Below are positions 53,575 through 64,000 of a stretch of DNA of 64,000 nt, piece by piece. The position numbers and the translations under genes are program-made. Within the stretch, counting starts at the first letter, position 1; every line of letters begins with the position of its first letter. This DNA is from Galeopsis tetrahit (Eukaryota; Streptophyta; Magnoliopsida; Lamiales; Lamiaceae): the NCBI GenBank assembly GCA_963675135.1, contig OY776130.1:26094001-26158000 (forward strand), read 5' to 3'. The notes under the pieces are model-generated. The model was not told where the DNA came from and did no database searches. It worked only from the letters and a program-made list of their open reading frames with translations.

Positions 53575-55700
53575 CTTTCCATTAAATGATATCCATGTTA
53601 TAATAATATTTTGACTATGTAATATATTATACGCTTTCAATGATATCCATAATTTATTTAAAATATTTACTTTTCTTACATATTACATTATATATTTTAT
53701 ATTTTGATGTTAAACACTTATTTTTGTTAATAATTAACCTCAATATAATACACAACAATGTTTATATTTCAATTTATTTAAATATTTAATATTATGAGTA
53801 AAAATTTTATTTAAAATCTATTTTATATATATTAATTATAAATATAGATAAATTATGTCCAACATTTATGTTGATGCCTAATATTTTATATAATACTATG
53901 ATTATATTAATTATATGTAAAGATAATATCATGTTATTTGCATATATGTTCCATATTTCTAAATGTGCATTTCGTTCTAGCATATCACCACGCATATATT
54001 CTTTTACGCAACTGATAACAAGTTAATTAGTTTAATAGAATAATATTATAAGTTGATTTTATCTAAAAAAATCTGTTTATATATTTAAACTATAAACAAA
54101 TATAAATTATGTGGAACAATTTTATAGTTGCAGAATATTTAGTTTTCTTACATTATATATTTTTTTAGGTGATAACACAATAATTTATGTAATAATACTA
54201 TGATTATATTAATCATGAATAAAAATAAAACTCGTATATTTTTTTTTAGCATGTTGTCAAGCATATATTAAAATGTGCATACTATTTTAGCATGTAGTCA
54301 AGCATATATTCTGTTACTCGATAATTAATTAATTAATTCGTATGTTCTTCTTTATTTTTTATTTTATATGGTTTTCCATCCAACTTGGTTAATCTTGTCG
54401 ATTCTTGTTCTTAAACGATTTTTTTATTTCCCCTAATGATAACATTAAGTCATTATTAATCGCGAAATTAATGCTTATTGGTTGTTATTCCTAATTTAAT
54501 GGAGAAGTTATAATTATCATTAACATGACAATGATTTATTATTAATATTGGTAGTTTTAGGAAAGTTTGAATTTCGATATTGTATTTATGACCGCGATTA
54601 CCGATGATTTGTGATTTTATCAAATCTTAATTTGAATAATATAAATTATATTAAATGTAAAGGTAATTTTCGAATGTAATTCTAAAAAAAAAAAGGTATA
54701 ATTGTTCATTTATACAACTTAATATTCAGTACAAAAAATAACCAAGCAAAAGTCAACCAAATGTTATCAAGAACATCCACACGAAGTCACATGTCCTAAA
54801 ATTCATAGCATATGAACTGGATAATCTACCGCAATAAGAAACAATAAAAAACCCAGTATAGAGTTTGCATGCTAGAAAAAACATTAAAATTCAAACAATA
54901 CTACTTAAACATCCTCTGAAATAAAGTTAAAAAGTCATCTTTAAACTGCAACATACTGAAATGGGTTTATGAATGCTCCAACAACCCTCACCCACATGTT
55001 GCTTGCTTGCACAGTATCAAAGTTACCACTTGGCAGTTCTTACCCTCTTGGAAATACTCTATCATGTTGCATACCACTATTCCATTGTAAAAATATATTT
55101 GAAGAACTTCCATTTAGTTCCTATCCAGATCTACTGTTTTCAGTAGATAAAACCTTCAATCTTATTCAAACAGATAATTGTATTACATATATTCACACTA
55201 GATTTAACAATGCAAAAAATCAACTGCATTAGGGTTTATAAATTTAACAAATTATTTGTTACATAAGCAAACGAGTAGAATCTATGAAAACATAAAACTA
55301 CTAGTTTTAAACCAAAACAGAGTCTAAGGAAAATTGAGCTTTCAAAAATATAAAATATTTCGATCTTGGATTAACCTTTACTTCGAGTTCAAAACTAAAA
55401 TCGATCTTGGATTAACCTACTAATAGAGAATGAAAATTTGTTTTCGAGAAGACAAGCTGCATATCCATACCTTATATCGCTTCTTCTCTCGATGCTATGT
55501 AATCGTTTCTCTGCTATTAGACGAGAAATGTAAGAATTGAGAAAATTTTGGAATTGATATGCAATAGTTGTGGGTTTTTCAAATTGAGACTTCGATTTTA
55601 GGAAATATTTTGATATTTAGAAAGTCAATTATTGTCCACGAATTTCGAGGGGGTTTATTAATTTTAAAATTTTCATTTTAATTGTTGACTTCTAAATGTA
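53575..55700. other. AT-rich interior of the long-TIR element, no clear gene
   Basis: 53575-54690 has no ORF; AGCATGTTGTCAAGCATATAT and AGCATGTAGTCAAGCATATAT form a short repeat at 54249-54310. 54700-55560 is less AT-rich and looks transcribed-gene-like (for example CTTCTTCTCTCGATGCTATG at 55480-55500), but I find no convincing coding frame. Captured host DNA is possible. Confidence 0.35.
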
Positions 55701-55839
55701 CAAATATAATTTCGTGAATAATTAATTAAAAGGTTATATTTGTACATTTACACTCAAATTTGACCTTATTTTTAACTTTTAAAAAATTTGTTCTTATTTT
55801 TAAACTCTATAGGTGAAATGTCCTATATACTAACTGCCC

Positions 55840-56830
55840 CTAATTTTAAATACAAAAATAATTTTATATAAAATGACTAAATAACCCTTATATAAATAAA
55901 AGAGAAAATATTTAAAAAAATAACTTGAAAAAATCTGGAAAAAAAAATGTAATTAAAATTTAAAAGTATTTTAAAATCTAACTAAATCTTTAAAAAAATG
56001 TAATTAATTTTTTTGAAAAAATTCTTAGAAAATTAAATTAGATTCTGAAATTAAAAAATAAATCATCAAAACAAAATAAAAAAATTAAAATATTGAAAAG
56101 AAATAAATCAAGGTTCAATTTAGTAGGGTAGATTATAGCTTAAAATATATATGTGGTTAATTAGACTCATGATAGATGTCTTATTGGTTTAAAATAATTT
56201 TTTTATTCAATACGTCAAAAAATATTTGATTGACGGTATACTAAATGATAAAAAAAACATGTTATTTATCATTTAGTATGAATCAATTGAGATATTCAAA
56301 CTTACCGCAAATAACTCAACATATCTATTAAATAAGGCCTAAAAAGATAAAATTGATCAAGGGTAAACTAGTCTAAAATAGTCTAAAATTAGAGTTCTTT
56401 AATTTTTATACACACTGAAATCAAAACATATTGTCTTTTGTTTTCTAAGAGATACTAGTATTAAATAATTTTGTTCTTAATTTGTGTGAAAATAAAAATA
56501 AAAAGGACAATTAAAGTGGAAAAATGAAGGTACAAAATATCATCCATTTTAATTTACATTTAAGGATGTTTAAATTATTAAATAACAATAAATACATGTA
56601 TAATATTTTTTTAAAATTTAATTACATTTTTTAAAATACTTTTAAATTTTAATTACATTTTTTTTAAAGATTTAGTTAGTTTTTTTTAAATACTTTTAAA
56701 TTTTAATTACATTTTTTCCAGATTTTTTAAGTTATTTTTTAAAATTATTTTACTCTTTATTTATGTAAGGGTTGGGTTACTTAGTTATTTTACATACATT
56801 TATTTTTGTATTTAAATTATAAAGTGTCTA
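55840..56830. repeat. Inner inverted repeat of the long-TIR element
   Basis: Arm 55840-56000 (AAATACAAAAATAATTTTA, AACTTGAAAAAATCTGG, GTAATTAAAATTTAAAAGTA) pairs with 56620-56830 read backwards (TTAAATTTTAATTACA, CCAGATTTTTTAAGTT). It may be a separate nested fold-back element; ends and TSD not resolved. Confidence 0.65.
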
Positions 56831-57789
56831 TTGAGTATTTTGAGATGTTATTAACTCTATTTTTTTTAATATATATATGAGAGACAATGATGTGGCATGA
56901 TGACGTGACATCTTTTAATATATGTGACATTAAATTTATCAATTATAATTCCTTCAAAACATAAAGGATTAAAATTGATATAAAAAAGGACTAAAATTAA
57001 AAAGTGAAGGACGTATTTAGTAAAGTTGAAACTTAAAGGATTTATTTTGGAATCTCACAAACTTATAGGACTAAAAATAAAATTTCCTCGTTTTGAGGGT
57101 AGTTTTGTAAAATTTTATAAATAAAGTAAAGTAAAAAGTAAATTGAGTGTGGAAAAGTAATGACATATAGGTAAATAAGAGTATATTTTGAGGATGGAGT
57201 TTATGAAGATATTTTCTTTTATGGGGTGTGCAAATTGGTATGTGACATCCATTTATAGAAAGTGTGCAAATTCCTGTAGGTAATAGTCAATAATTATTAG
57301 TTTTAATGAAATAAGTTATGATTGACTTAAATCTAATTAAATGTGTTTAATTTAATTCTAAATTGAAGAATTGTGTATTAATTCGCCAATAATTATAACA
57401 AATTAAAATTATTAAATGAAATAGTAAATGTAAATTATTCAATTCTTCTAAGTATATTCAATACTTACGTGTTCTCGTATACAACGTACAACGGAGTATA
57501 AATGTAAATCTATTAGAAGATATTAAATAATTTTTTTGAAAGAGATTTTAATGTAATTTAACAAACAATTTAAACATAAATAAATAAGAGTAAAATTTTC
57601 AATTAAAATGAAGAGTGTAAATTAAATTAAAATGATTGATATAAATTAATAAATACTATAAAAAAAACATTTGTATTATAAAAAACAGAACAACTTTGTA
57701 ATTTATAGTATAAAAAATTTAGAATTATGAGTTTAATTCCACCGTTACGAAAACAAAATAATAATATAGAGATTATAAATATAAAATAA

Positions 57790-58175
57790 GGGTAGGTTTC
57801 CTATGGAATTGAGTCCATATAAGAAATTGAGTTTTTTGTTACACTTTTTAATTGTAGTGAATTACACTTTTAAAAATAATATTTTAAGTTATATTGATGT
57901 ACACTTTTTAGTAATGTTATATTGCACATTTTAGTTATATAGACGTGCACTTTTCAGGAATATTGCGTTGTACTTTTTAGTTATAATGACTTACACTTTT
58001 CATTAAAAATTGTGTTGCACTTTTCAATTATAACGACTTACACTTTTCAGTAATATTGTGTTGCACTTTTTAATTATAATGACTTACACTTTTCAATATA
58101 CACCTTTAAAAAAAACAGTTGACTTTTGGTCAACTCGATTCCTTATAAGGAATCGAGTCTATACAAGACCTTGAC
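57790..58175. mobile_element. MULE-type MITE (386 bp), 9-bp TSD
   Basis: Left GGGTAGGTTTCCTATGG and ATTGAGTCC pair with the inverted right end (GTCAAGGTCTTGTATAG, ACTCGATTCC). ATAAAATAA is at 57781-57789 and 58176-58184. The middle is a run of TTACACTTTTCARTAATAT-like units. Related in style to the 232-bp MITEs. Confidence 0.85.
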
Positions 58176-58378
58176 ATAAAATAAAGCATAAGTGAGCATT
58201 AATTAGTTTCAAAAAATTGAAAATTCAAAAAATACGTTGAATTTTTTTAACTTTTTGAATGACAACACTAATCTTGTTATAAAATCCATAATTTGTGGAG
58301 GTAATATAAACATTGAGTTGGTCTCTGGTGCACTGTGTACACTATGCAACCAGTCAACTGTTATTATATATAATGACA

Positions 58379-58476
58379 AAAACTTTAGACAATGTAACAA
58401 GTGGTGATGTGGTTACTGTTTTTAAAAGTGGATATGAGGTCGCAGGTTCAACACCTTGTGACCTCAACTTTTTATT
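58379..58476 (+). other. tRNA-like (SINE-like) box B sequence
   Basis: GTGATGTGGTTACTG, then GATATGAGGTCGCAGGTTCAA, CACCTTGTGACC. GGTTCAACACC fits a Pol III B box at the right distance from a weak A box. It may be a decayed SINE head; no full tRNA fold. Confidence 0.35.
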
Positions 58477-58483
58477 TTTAACC

Positions 58484-58718
58484 CTTTTTACTAACTCCTC
58501 AACTTTTTTTTTATTAATTATATTAATTAATAAATATTACAACTTTTTACGGTTTATAAAAAACCCTTTTTTTACTAACTCAATAATATTTATCGAAATT
58601 TTTTAACCCATTTTACTAACTCCTCAAGGTTTTTTTTTATTAATTATATTAATTAATAAATATTACAACTTTTTACGGTTTATAAAAAACCCTTTTTTTA
58701 CTAACTCAATAATATTTT
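58484..58718. repeat. Tandem repeat, unit about 118 bp, two copies
   Basis: ACTAACTCCTCAA, ATTAATTATATTAATTAATA, CTTTTTACGGTTTATAAAAA occur twice in order, the second starting about 58602. Confidence 0.9.
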
Positions 58719-58727
58719 TCACCTTTC

Positions 58728-59290
58728 GATATTAAAAATTATCACTTTTCAATAATAATAGTTACCACTTTTCAATATTAAAAATTACCACTTTTCACTA
58801 ATAATATTTACCACTTAACTCAATAATATTTTCCACTTTTCGATATTAAAGATCACCATTTTTCAATAATAATAATTACAACTTTTCAGTATTAAAGATT
58901 ACCACTTTTCAGTCATAATAGTTACAACTTTTCACTAATAATACTACTTTTCATTATTTAATATTACCACTTTTCAATAATAATTGTTACCACTTTTCAC
59001 TAATAACAGTTACCACTTTTCAGTAACACTAGTAACACTTTTTAGTATTATGAAACAACACTTTTCAGTATTAAAGACGACAATTTTTCAGTATTATGAA
59101 ACAACACTTTTCAGTATTAAAGATTACCACTTTTTTACTAATAAAATTAACACTTTTCAAAAATAAAAATTACACTTTTCAGTATTAAAGCATACAGCAT
59201 TATGAAACAAAACTTTTCAGTATTTAAGACGAACACTTTTCAGTATTAAAAACAAACACTTTTCAATATTAAGAACTACACTTTACCAAC
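58728..59290. repeat. Minisatellite of CACTTTTCARTATTAA-type units
   Basis: About 25 imperfect units of 19-27 bp such as TTACCACTTTTCAATAATAA and ACAACACTTTTCAGTATTA. The same core, ACACTTTTCAGT, fills the interior of the MITE at 57790-58175 and occurs in the two 232-bp MITEs. It ends at CACTTTACCAAC, which resembles a MITE end. Confidence 0.9.
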
Positions 59291-59396
59291 AAATATATAG
59301 ATGATAATTAAGAATCCAAACATAATCTTCTTCACGATTAATCACTCAAAAAACTTGTTCAAAGACATGTACGCCTGACACAATCACTACTACACA

Positions 59397-59660
59397 TTTG
59401 GCTTTGTAGAGCTTTAAAAAATGGTCTTGTAGAGCTTTTAAACGAGCTCTCCAAGTGGGAGCTATGCAAGTGAAATTGCACTTGGAGAGCTCTTTTTAAA
59501 GGCTGTGCAAAAGAGGTCTTAGACAGCGGTTTTGAACCGCTGTCTATGTGTAATTTTTTTTTGACTTGGACAGCGGTTCATAACCGTTGTCTATGTGTAT
59601 TTTTTTTTTTTTTGACTTGGACAGCGGTTCATAACCGCTGTCTAAGTGAATTTTTTTTTG
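59397..59660. repeat. Left subterminal repeats of the CACTA element
   Basis: GAGCTCTCCAAGTG, then the inverted CACTTGGAGAGCTC, and three perfect or near-perfect palindromes GACAGCGGTT-N-AACCGCTGTC, each followed by TATGTG or TAAGTG and a poly(T). Likely transposase binding sites. The right end (63000-63230) has the related GAGCGGTTATGAACCGCTTT. Confidence 0.85.
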
Positions 59661-61082
59661 TCGTTTTTTTTAAATAATTATTTTATATTTTAAAAATCCA
59701 TTTTACACAAAAGCAAAATTTATTTATATACAAATATATAAGTTAATATATTAAATGCTACCAAAAGTTATACTACTTTAATTAAAACATCCAGAATGAT
59801 GAGAAGCAAGTGTACTAAAATGATATAACTAACAAGAAACTAAGTGTCGACATTATCTTCAACATTTAAAATCTCAGCACAATTCCATCCACATTAGAGT
59901 CCTGCTGTAAAAATAAAAAGGAAAGGCATGAATCACCTCCATCCAGAATTCATGATCCAGAGCTTCAACTTCCCACCCATCTCAGCACTTCCCACCCATC
60001 TCTGCAGCCAGAAGGAACAATCGACCTCGAATCTTCATTTATTTTGATGTTTTGAGTCAGACTGCAGCAACTTGAATGGACCATTAGGTATAACCATTTG
60101 CCTTAAGAGAAAAAGGGACAATCAGAACTTAAATCTAACCATTTCAGGCAACCCAAGCAGCTACAAAGTTCTATTACAAGTTACCTTGCATTCAAAATCA
60201 AAAAATCAGTATATAATAGAGCAGAATAGTACATTATATATAAGCTTAAGAATAAACCCCAGTCATCTGCAATCACCTAGATGTTTCCACCTTAGACTAA
60301 AGTATACATATAAACGGGTAATCCTTACTTTAGATGCATTATAATTTATAACACACACACTTTGAAGCTCAAATGAAACAGAAAATATAAACAAATAAAA
60401 AAGAATTAAACATTGCCCTTAATTTGTTTCAAAAAACAAATTCTGATCGAGTTGATTTTTCTTAGTACCTCCATGATTTAATCAGCATTCAAATGGAGCA
60501 TTACAAATAACTAAAAAGTAAACATTCTGAGTAATGTATCCCATTATTCCACTATCAAATACCCAGGACATAACAAGAACATCTCCACCCAAAATAAAGA
60601 AATGGCAATTTCAGAAATCTCCTAAAAACCAGGGTGTTAGTATTTTGATTCTATACGGAACTTTGGAAAACTATTTCTAAAAATAGAAATTTTCCGAGAA
60701 AACGGTAGTCGATTCAACCCTCTCAGTGGATCCATTTCAGCTTCAAAACAGCAGATTCAATATATGCATAAATTCAAATACCGACGATACCAAGATGGCT
60801 ATACACTGACGAACTGTATCGATTCGAAGACTAATTCAGTGGATCCATTTCAGCTTCAAAACAGCAGATTCAATATATGCCTAATTCTTAAACCCAATGC
60901 AAAAAGAGCCTTAAGTATAATAAGCAAGCAAGAAACTCGCCCCATGCCTATGGTAAATTCCAAAAGGGCACATATGAAAAAAAAAATTGTATGTCATTTG
61001 AAGCCATGGCTAAAAGAGATAACTTAGACACAACAATCATCACCAATTTTTGGCTAATCATATAACAGTCAGAAACTCATAC
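59661..61082. other. CACTA interior, no clear coding region
   Basis: A 42-bp string (GTGGATCCATTTCAGCTTC, AAAACAGCAGATTCAATATA) is repeated at 60726 and 60839. The rest resembles the 3' end or intron of a host gene on the minus strand, continuing the exons at 61083-61560, but no exon can be called. Confidence 0.4.
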
Positions 61083-61224
61083 CATGCTTGGTACTTTTAC
61101 TATGACAAAGCAGCAGGTTTGCATCTGCATCAACATTGAGTAGTAGCTCTGCTTGAAGGTATGGACCAGATGACAATTGACCAGCTTGCGCAGCATCACC
61201 AATAGGATGCAACGATAAATGAAG
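61083..61224 (-). pseudogene. Captured host exon 2 in the CACTA element
   Basis: Acceptor GGAATCTGCAG, then LHLSLHPIGDAAQAGQLSSG, PYLQAELLLNVDADANLLLC, HSKSTKHG, donor CATG/GTATGAG. Open, with good codon-like composition. Family not recognised. Confidence 0.5.
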
Positions 61225-61329
61225 CTGCAGATTCCATGAGACGAAGCCCCAATTTAAATTTATTATTGAATGAAATTCTAAGCTCAAACTAGAAATTAAG
61301 AAATAAGATTGGTAGGAAAATGGAATTAC

Positions 61330-61560
61330 CTGAATGTGTTGACCAGAGAAGAGTCGAGAATATGAATTTCAGGTTCTTGAAGGGATGAAGGTCGGTGAAT
61401 ATGAAACTCTCTTCTGGCTCTTTCAATTCTCTTCTCTTCGCGGGTCAATTTAGGCGTATTTTTTTCCACGCCTGATTTCTTTCTCGGATGCATCCATTTT
61501 CTCGGAAGAGGAACAAATCTGCCTACGCCTGAATAGCTCACAAATTCACGAGCAAGAGGA
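61330..61560 (-). pseudogene. Captured host exon 1 in the CACTA element
   Basis: Minus strand ending ACATTCAG/GTAATT. One open frame reads FVSYSGVGRFVPLPRKWMHP, KKSGVEKNTPKLTREEKRIE, HIHRPSSLQEPEIHILDS. Exon 2 needs the frame ending FSGQHIQ, so the coding frame of exon 1 is uncertain. GC-rich upstream DNA (61560-61720) looks like a gene promoter/5' UTR. Host gene unknown. Confidence 0.45.
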
Positions 61561-62690
61561 GGCGGTTATTTCGCTCCGGAGACTGACCCGAACCCGGGAA
61601 GAAACCCGTGCCCGTTTCTGCACTCCGCGGGTACTCTCAGCACTGAAATCCCTAATCAGCTCCAGATATTCAACCCTGCAAGTGAACGCCGCGGCGGGCG
61701 TTGGTGAATCTGTCTCTAGAGAAACAGAACAAGGTGAAGATCGTACGGTCGGTGATAGTTCACTAGACTCGATTTTTTCTGCAAATTAGTTCACTAGACT
61801 CGATTTTTTCATCATCTTCACAAATTAGTTCACATTCCATAACACATTCTTTCTGCAACTCCTGCTCCATTTGCAGAGGCATAGTTTCAAGATTTGTCTA
61901 ACATAAGCCTTCACATAACAAAATTCTTTCTGCAACTCTTTGAATTTTTATGCAAAATGAAGTGTCTTTTTAACTTATTCTACTTCTTCACACTCTGCAT
62001 TTCTCTCACATTTTCACTCAACTCAGATGGCCTTTTGTTTGCACTCAAAGCCGCCATTGTTAAAGATCTGAACCAAGTCCTAGATTATTAGCACTCAAAG
62101 CCGCCATTGTAAAATGTAAAAATGTAAAAGTAATAACTGGTTAGTTCAACCTCTGAATTTCAAAGGCATCCTTATTAATTCAATGATTATTAGCTAACAA
62201 ATATACACCAAAACTCTCATATTATGCAGTTTGCTTTAAGTAGGATATAGAACAAGTTCACTAGACTCGATTTTTTTTTCATCGTTAGCAAACACAAGAA
62301 TCAATAATTGCAACAGTTTCACAGGCCAAACTTAACATTAATTCATTTACTAGACATAAATGACAAACTTTTCTGATCTGCTGCTATTATCTTTATTTTA
62401 CCTCAAATTTGATATATGCACAATTTAAATACAACATTCTAGACAAAAATCCTTATTTATTTTACTGTTTGACAAAAATCCTAATTTTTAAATTTGAAGC
62501 ATCCAATGAGAACGCGGGCTAGACGATTACAAATCGACTTTTATAATATCCCTCACACAAACATATTATCAAACACTTTGTGGGCTTCAAACACCAGTAT
62601 ACATATAAATACAAATGTACATATATATATATATATAGTATATAAGAGTATGTACCTACAACAGTGGGAGGGAGCTGGGCGACGGCTGGA
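61561..62690. other. CACTA interior: GC-rich promoter-like DNA then AT-rich DNA
   Basis: 61560-61740 is GC-rich (CGAACCCGGGAAGAAACCC, AACGCCGCGGCGGGCG) and probably promoter/5' UTR of the captured gene. TTCACTAGACTCGATTTTTT occurs at 61761, 61790 and 62249. The rest shows nothing identifiable. Confidence 0.4.
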
Positions 62691-62694
62691 GAGG

Positions 62695-62830
62695 AAGTCG
62701 ACGGCGACGAAGGAGTGGGAGGGACAGAGGCGACGGCGCGAGGAGGGAGAGGGAGGGAGGCGACAGCGCGAGAAGAGAGAGGGAGGGAGGCGACGGCGCG
62801 AGAAGAGAGAGGGAGGGAGGCGACGGCGGT
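62695..62830. repeat. GA-rich minisatellite, ~30-bp unit, about four copies
   Basis: Unit AGAGAGAGGGAGGGAGGCGA plus CGGCGCGAGA. Because the unit is a multiple of three it keeps long ORFs open on both strands (for example GREATAREER repeated), which are therefore probably not genes. Confidence 0.9.
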
Positions 62831-63234
62831 TTGGGGGAGAACAATTTTTTTGAATTTAGATTGAAATTAAAAACGCACATATGTTGTTTTGGGGGAGAAC
62901 ATACTAGTGCAGCTTCGATTTCAAGTAATTAATTGGAATTGGGGATAGAGGATTTCTAACTTGGAGAGAAAACGCGTAGTAATTAATTGGATTATATTTG
63001 GGGAGAGGAATTCTAACTTGGAAAGCGGTTCAGTAATTAATTGGAATTGGGGATAGAGGATTTCTAACTTGGAGAGCGGTTATGAACCGCTTTCCAAGTG
63101 TATACTTGGAGAGACACTTGGACTATGTTAATTTTTTTTTTTTTAATAACCGCTTTTCAAATTGTATCTTGGAGAGCTTTTTGAAAAAAAGAGCTCTCCA
63201 AGTGCAGCTCTCCAAGCTTAAATGTGTACTAGTG

Positions 63235-63637
63235 AATCTTCTATTAAACCTACCCTAGGATCAGGCATAATGAAACAAAGGCCATAACTGCTGTTTACAA
63301 AACCTAAATTCTCATATAAATGAAACAATGGCCACAACTAATGTTTACAAACCCCATTATAGAATTTAGTATACAAATTTGGATGCATTATATTGTGTAT
63401 ATTTAGAGTGTATCTCAATCTTCCTTTACCTGAAACAATTGTATGTGACAATTACTCGGAATCAAACTAATCGTCAAAGGCAACAATCCGCTGCCGCCAA
63501 GCCCGGGCCGCCGCGGCGGCCTCTTTGTCTGAAACCACTGCACCATCCTCGATCCCGTCGTCGCACTCGACCAGAAAATAAGCTGCGTCACATACAACAT
63601 CAGCAAATTCTCTGAACTAATTTATCCGATCAAAGCC
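63235..63637. other. Flank of the CACTA element, no gene
   Basis: Two near repeats (ATGAAACAAAGGCCATAACTG at 63269 and ATGAAACAATGGCCACAACTA at 63321). 63480-63560 is GC-rich (CGGGCCGCCGCGGCGGCC) and may be the 5' UTR of a gene at 63638. Confidence 0.4.
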
Positions 63638-63706
63638 ATGGCGTTGTCTCGAGAGTGTGAAAAAGATGCGACGAATATGAAGCGTTTGCTTGATGAGGGC
63701 GATTTG
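63638..63706 (+). other. Candidate first coding exon of a host gene
   Basis: ATG at 63638 in good context (AAGCCATGGCG) gives MALSRECEKDATNMKRLLDE, then GDL, followed by GGTAACACT, a plausible donor. A GC-rich leader precedes it. Gene not recognised, and no second exon is seen before 64000. It could equally be a fragment like those above. Confidence 0.35.
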
Positions 63707-63739
63707 GTAACACTGAGTCTCCGATTCATTCTGCGGTGC

Positions 63740-64000
63740 CTAAATTAATTTTGGAAATTTTCACTCCAAAAAAAAAATAGAAGAAAAAAGGAGGAGGCCT
63801 GTATAAAAAAACAGTTAAAAAGCGTGTGCACCTAATCAATTTGGTGTGTATGGTGCATATAAGACTTTCCCTAAATAAAAAATAATGAGGAAAACGAAGA
63901 TAGGAATCAAAATTTCTACAAAACAAAATTTTAAAAATGAAAGATTAGAGATTTACTATATATAAAGAATTTTTTTAAAATTTTCCGAAAAAATATAGAA
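63740..64000. other. AT-rich end of window, possible MITE end
   Basis: GTGTATGGTGCATATAAGACTTTCCC at 63844-63869 recalls the right end of the MULE-type MITEs (CATACTAGACTTTACC). Nothing else recognised. Confidence 0.3.

Larger units (their letters stand above)
51434..57089. mobile_element. Long-TIR (MULE-like) element, 5656 bp, 9-bp TSD
   Basis: Ends GAGGAAATTTTATTTTTAGT in inverted orientation. Arms match over roughly 170 bp (AAATAAATCCTTTAAGTTT, TTTATGTTTTGAAGGAATT on both). GTTTTGAGG is duplicated at 51425-51433 and 57090-57098. Long TIRs with 9-bp TSD suggest the Mutator superfamily. No transposase ORF found, so it is non-autonomous. The interior is AT-rich and carries at least two further fold-back structures. 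Confidence 0.9.
51344..57279. mobile_element. Stowaway-like MITE split by a 5.66-kb insertion
   Basis: The left arm, CTCCCTCCGTCTCATAGG then AACTTGCACACCTGGGATAG, starts after TA. The right arm (AGTGTGCAAATTCCTGTAGG) is the inverted partner but lacks the last ~15 bases. Removing 51434-57089 and one 9-bp repeat restores one continuous MITE of about 280 bp. Confidence 0.85.
59385..63234. mobile_element. Non-autonomous CACTA element (3850 bp)
   Basis: Left end CACTACTACACATTTGGC; inverted right end CACTAGTACACATTTAAGC. The 3-bp TSD AAT is at 59382-59384 and 63235-63237. The subterminal regions are full of CTTGGAGAGCTC-type and GACAGCGGTT-type repeats in both orientations, typical of CACTA (En/Spm). 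No transposase (TNPD) ORF exists inside, so it depends on a relative elsewhere. The interior holds exon-like host DNA. Confidence 0.93.

Noticed and set aside
54969..55232. 87-codon ORF inside the long-TIR element as a captured gene
   Set aside because: No recognisable domain and no splice-site support; kept only as a possibility for the wider 54.7-55.6 kb segment.
58313..58606. 97-codon plus ORF near the tRNA-like box
   Set aside because: AT-rich, overlaps a 118-bp tandem repeat, no domain.
62494..62880. Long ORFs on both strands rich in GREATARE or PSPPSLSLLA
   Set aside because: Produced by a 30-bp GA-rich tandem repeat whose length is divisible by three; no gene-like context.

Overview
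The window is AT-rich plant nuclear DNA, most likely from a eudicot. The evidence is Ty1-copia elements primed by initiator-Met tRNA, Stowaway, MULE-type, PIF/Harbinger and CACTA DNA transposons, a B3-domain fragment and a broken CHD3/CHR4-like remodeler. I found no intact host gene. It reads as a nested transposon island with scattered, intron-bearing host-gene fragments. The species cannot be named from the sequence alone.

1-24.5 kb: two large minus-strand copia elements of the SIRE/Maximus type. Element B occupies 1-10306 and runs off the left edge. Element A occupies 10824-22767. Each has LTR, initiator-Met PBS, gag, protease, integrase, RT and RNase H, a spacer, then a long extra ORF in the env position before the 3' LTR. 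Both are decayed, but A keeps an 853-codon open gag frame and a nearly open pol. B is interrupted by a plus-strand SIRE-type LTR (4180-5633) flanked by a 245-bp direct duplication. A's 5' LTR is cut to 37 bp and joined to a third, different copia fragment (element C, 22768-24537).

24.5-43 kb: a mosaic of repeated gene pieces, mostly minus strand, mixed with MITEs. One exon block occurs four times (27.6, 29.6, 35.1 and 36.4 kb), another twice (25.7 and 31.0 kb), and a third twice (34.3 and 41.9 kb). A 1088-bp tandem duplication lies at 39.4-41.6 kb. A chromodomain/SNF2 pseudogene lies at 37.9-38.9 kb and a B3 fragment at 28.9 kb. Stowaway and MULE-type MITEs are nested among them.

44.08-48.56 kb: a 4.5-kb PIF/Harbinger element with matching TIRs, an intact DDE transposase ORF, a Myb/SANT-like second ORF that has lost its start through a one-base homopolymer change, a 39-bp minisatellite, and a MULE-type MITE inserted near one end. 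A related locus at 24.54 kb lacks the element and confirms its ends.

48.6-59.3 kb: a tiny tRNA-derived retroposon, a truncated SIRE-like LTR, and a three-level nest (Stowaway containing a 5.66-kb long-TIR element with 9-bp TSD, containing a 1.6-kb foldback element with 9-bp TSD). A MULE-type MITE and a minisatellite follow.

59.38-63.23 kb: a non-autonomous CACTA element with palindromic subterminal repeats, carrying what look like captured host exons. The last 0.8 kb holds one weak candidate first exon and otherwise nothing I recognise.
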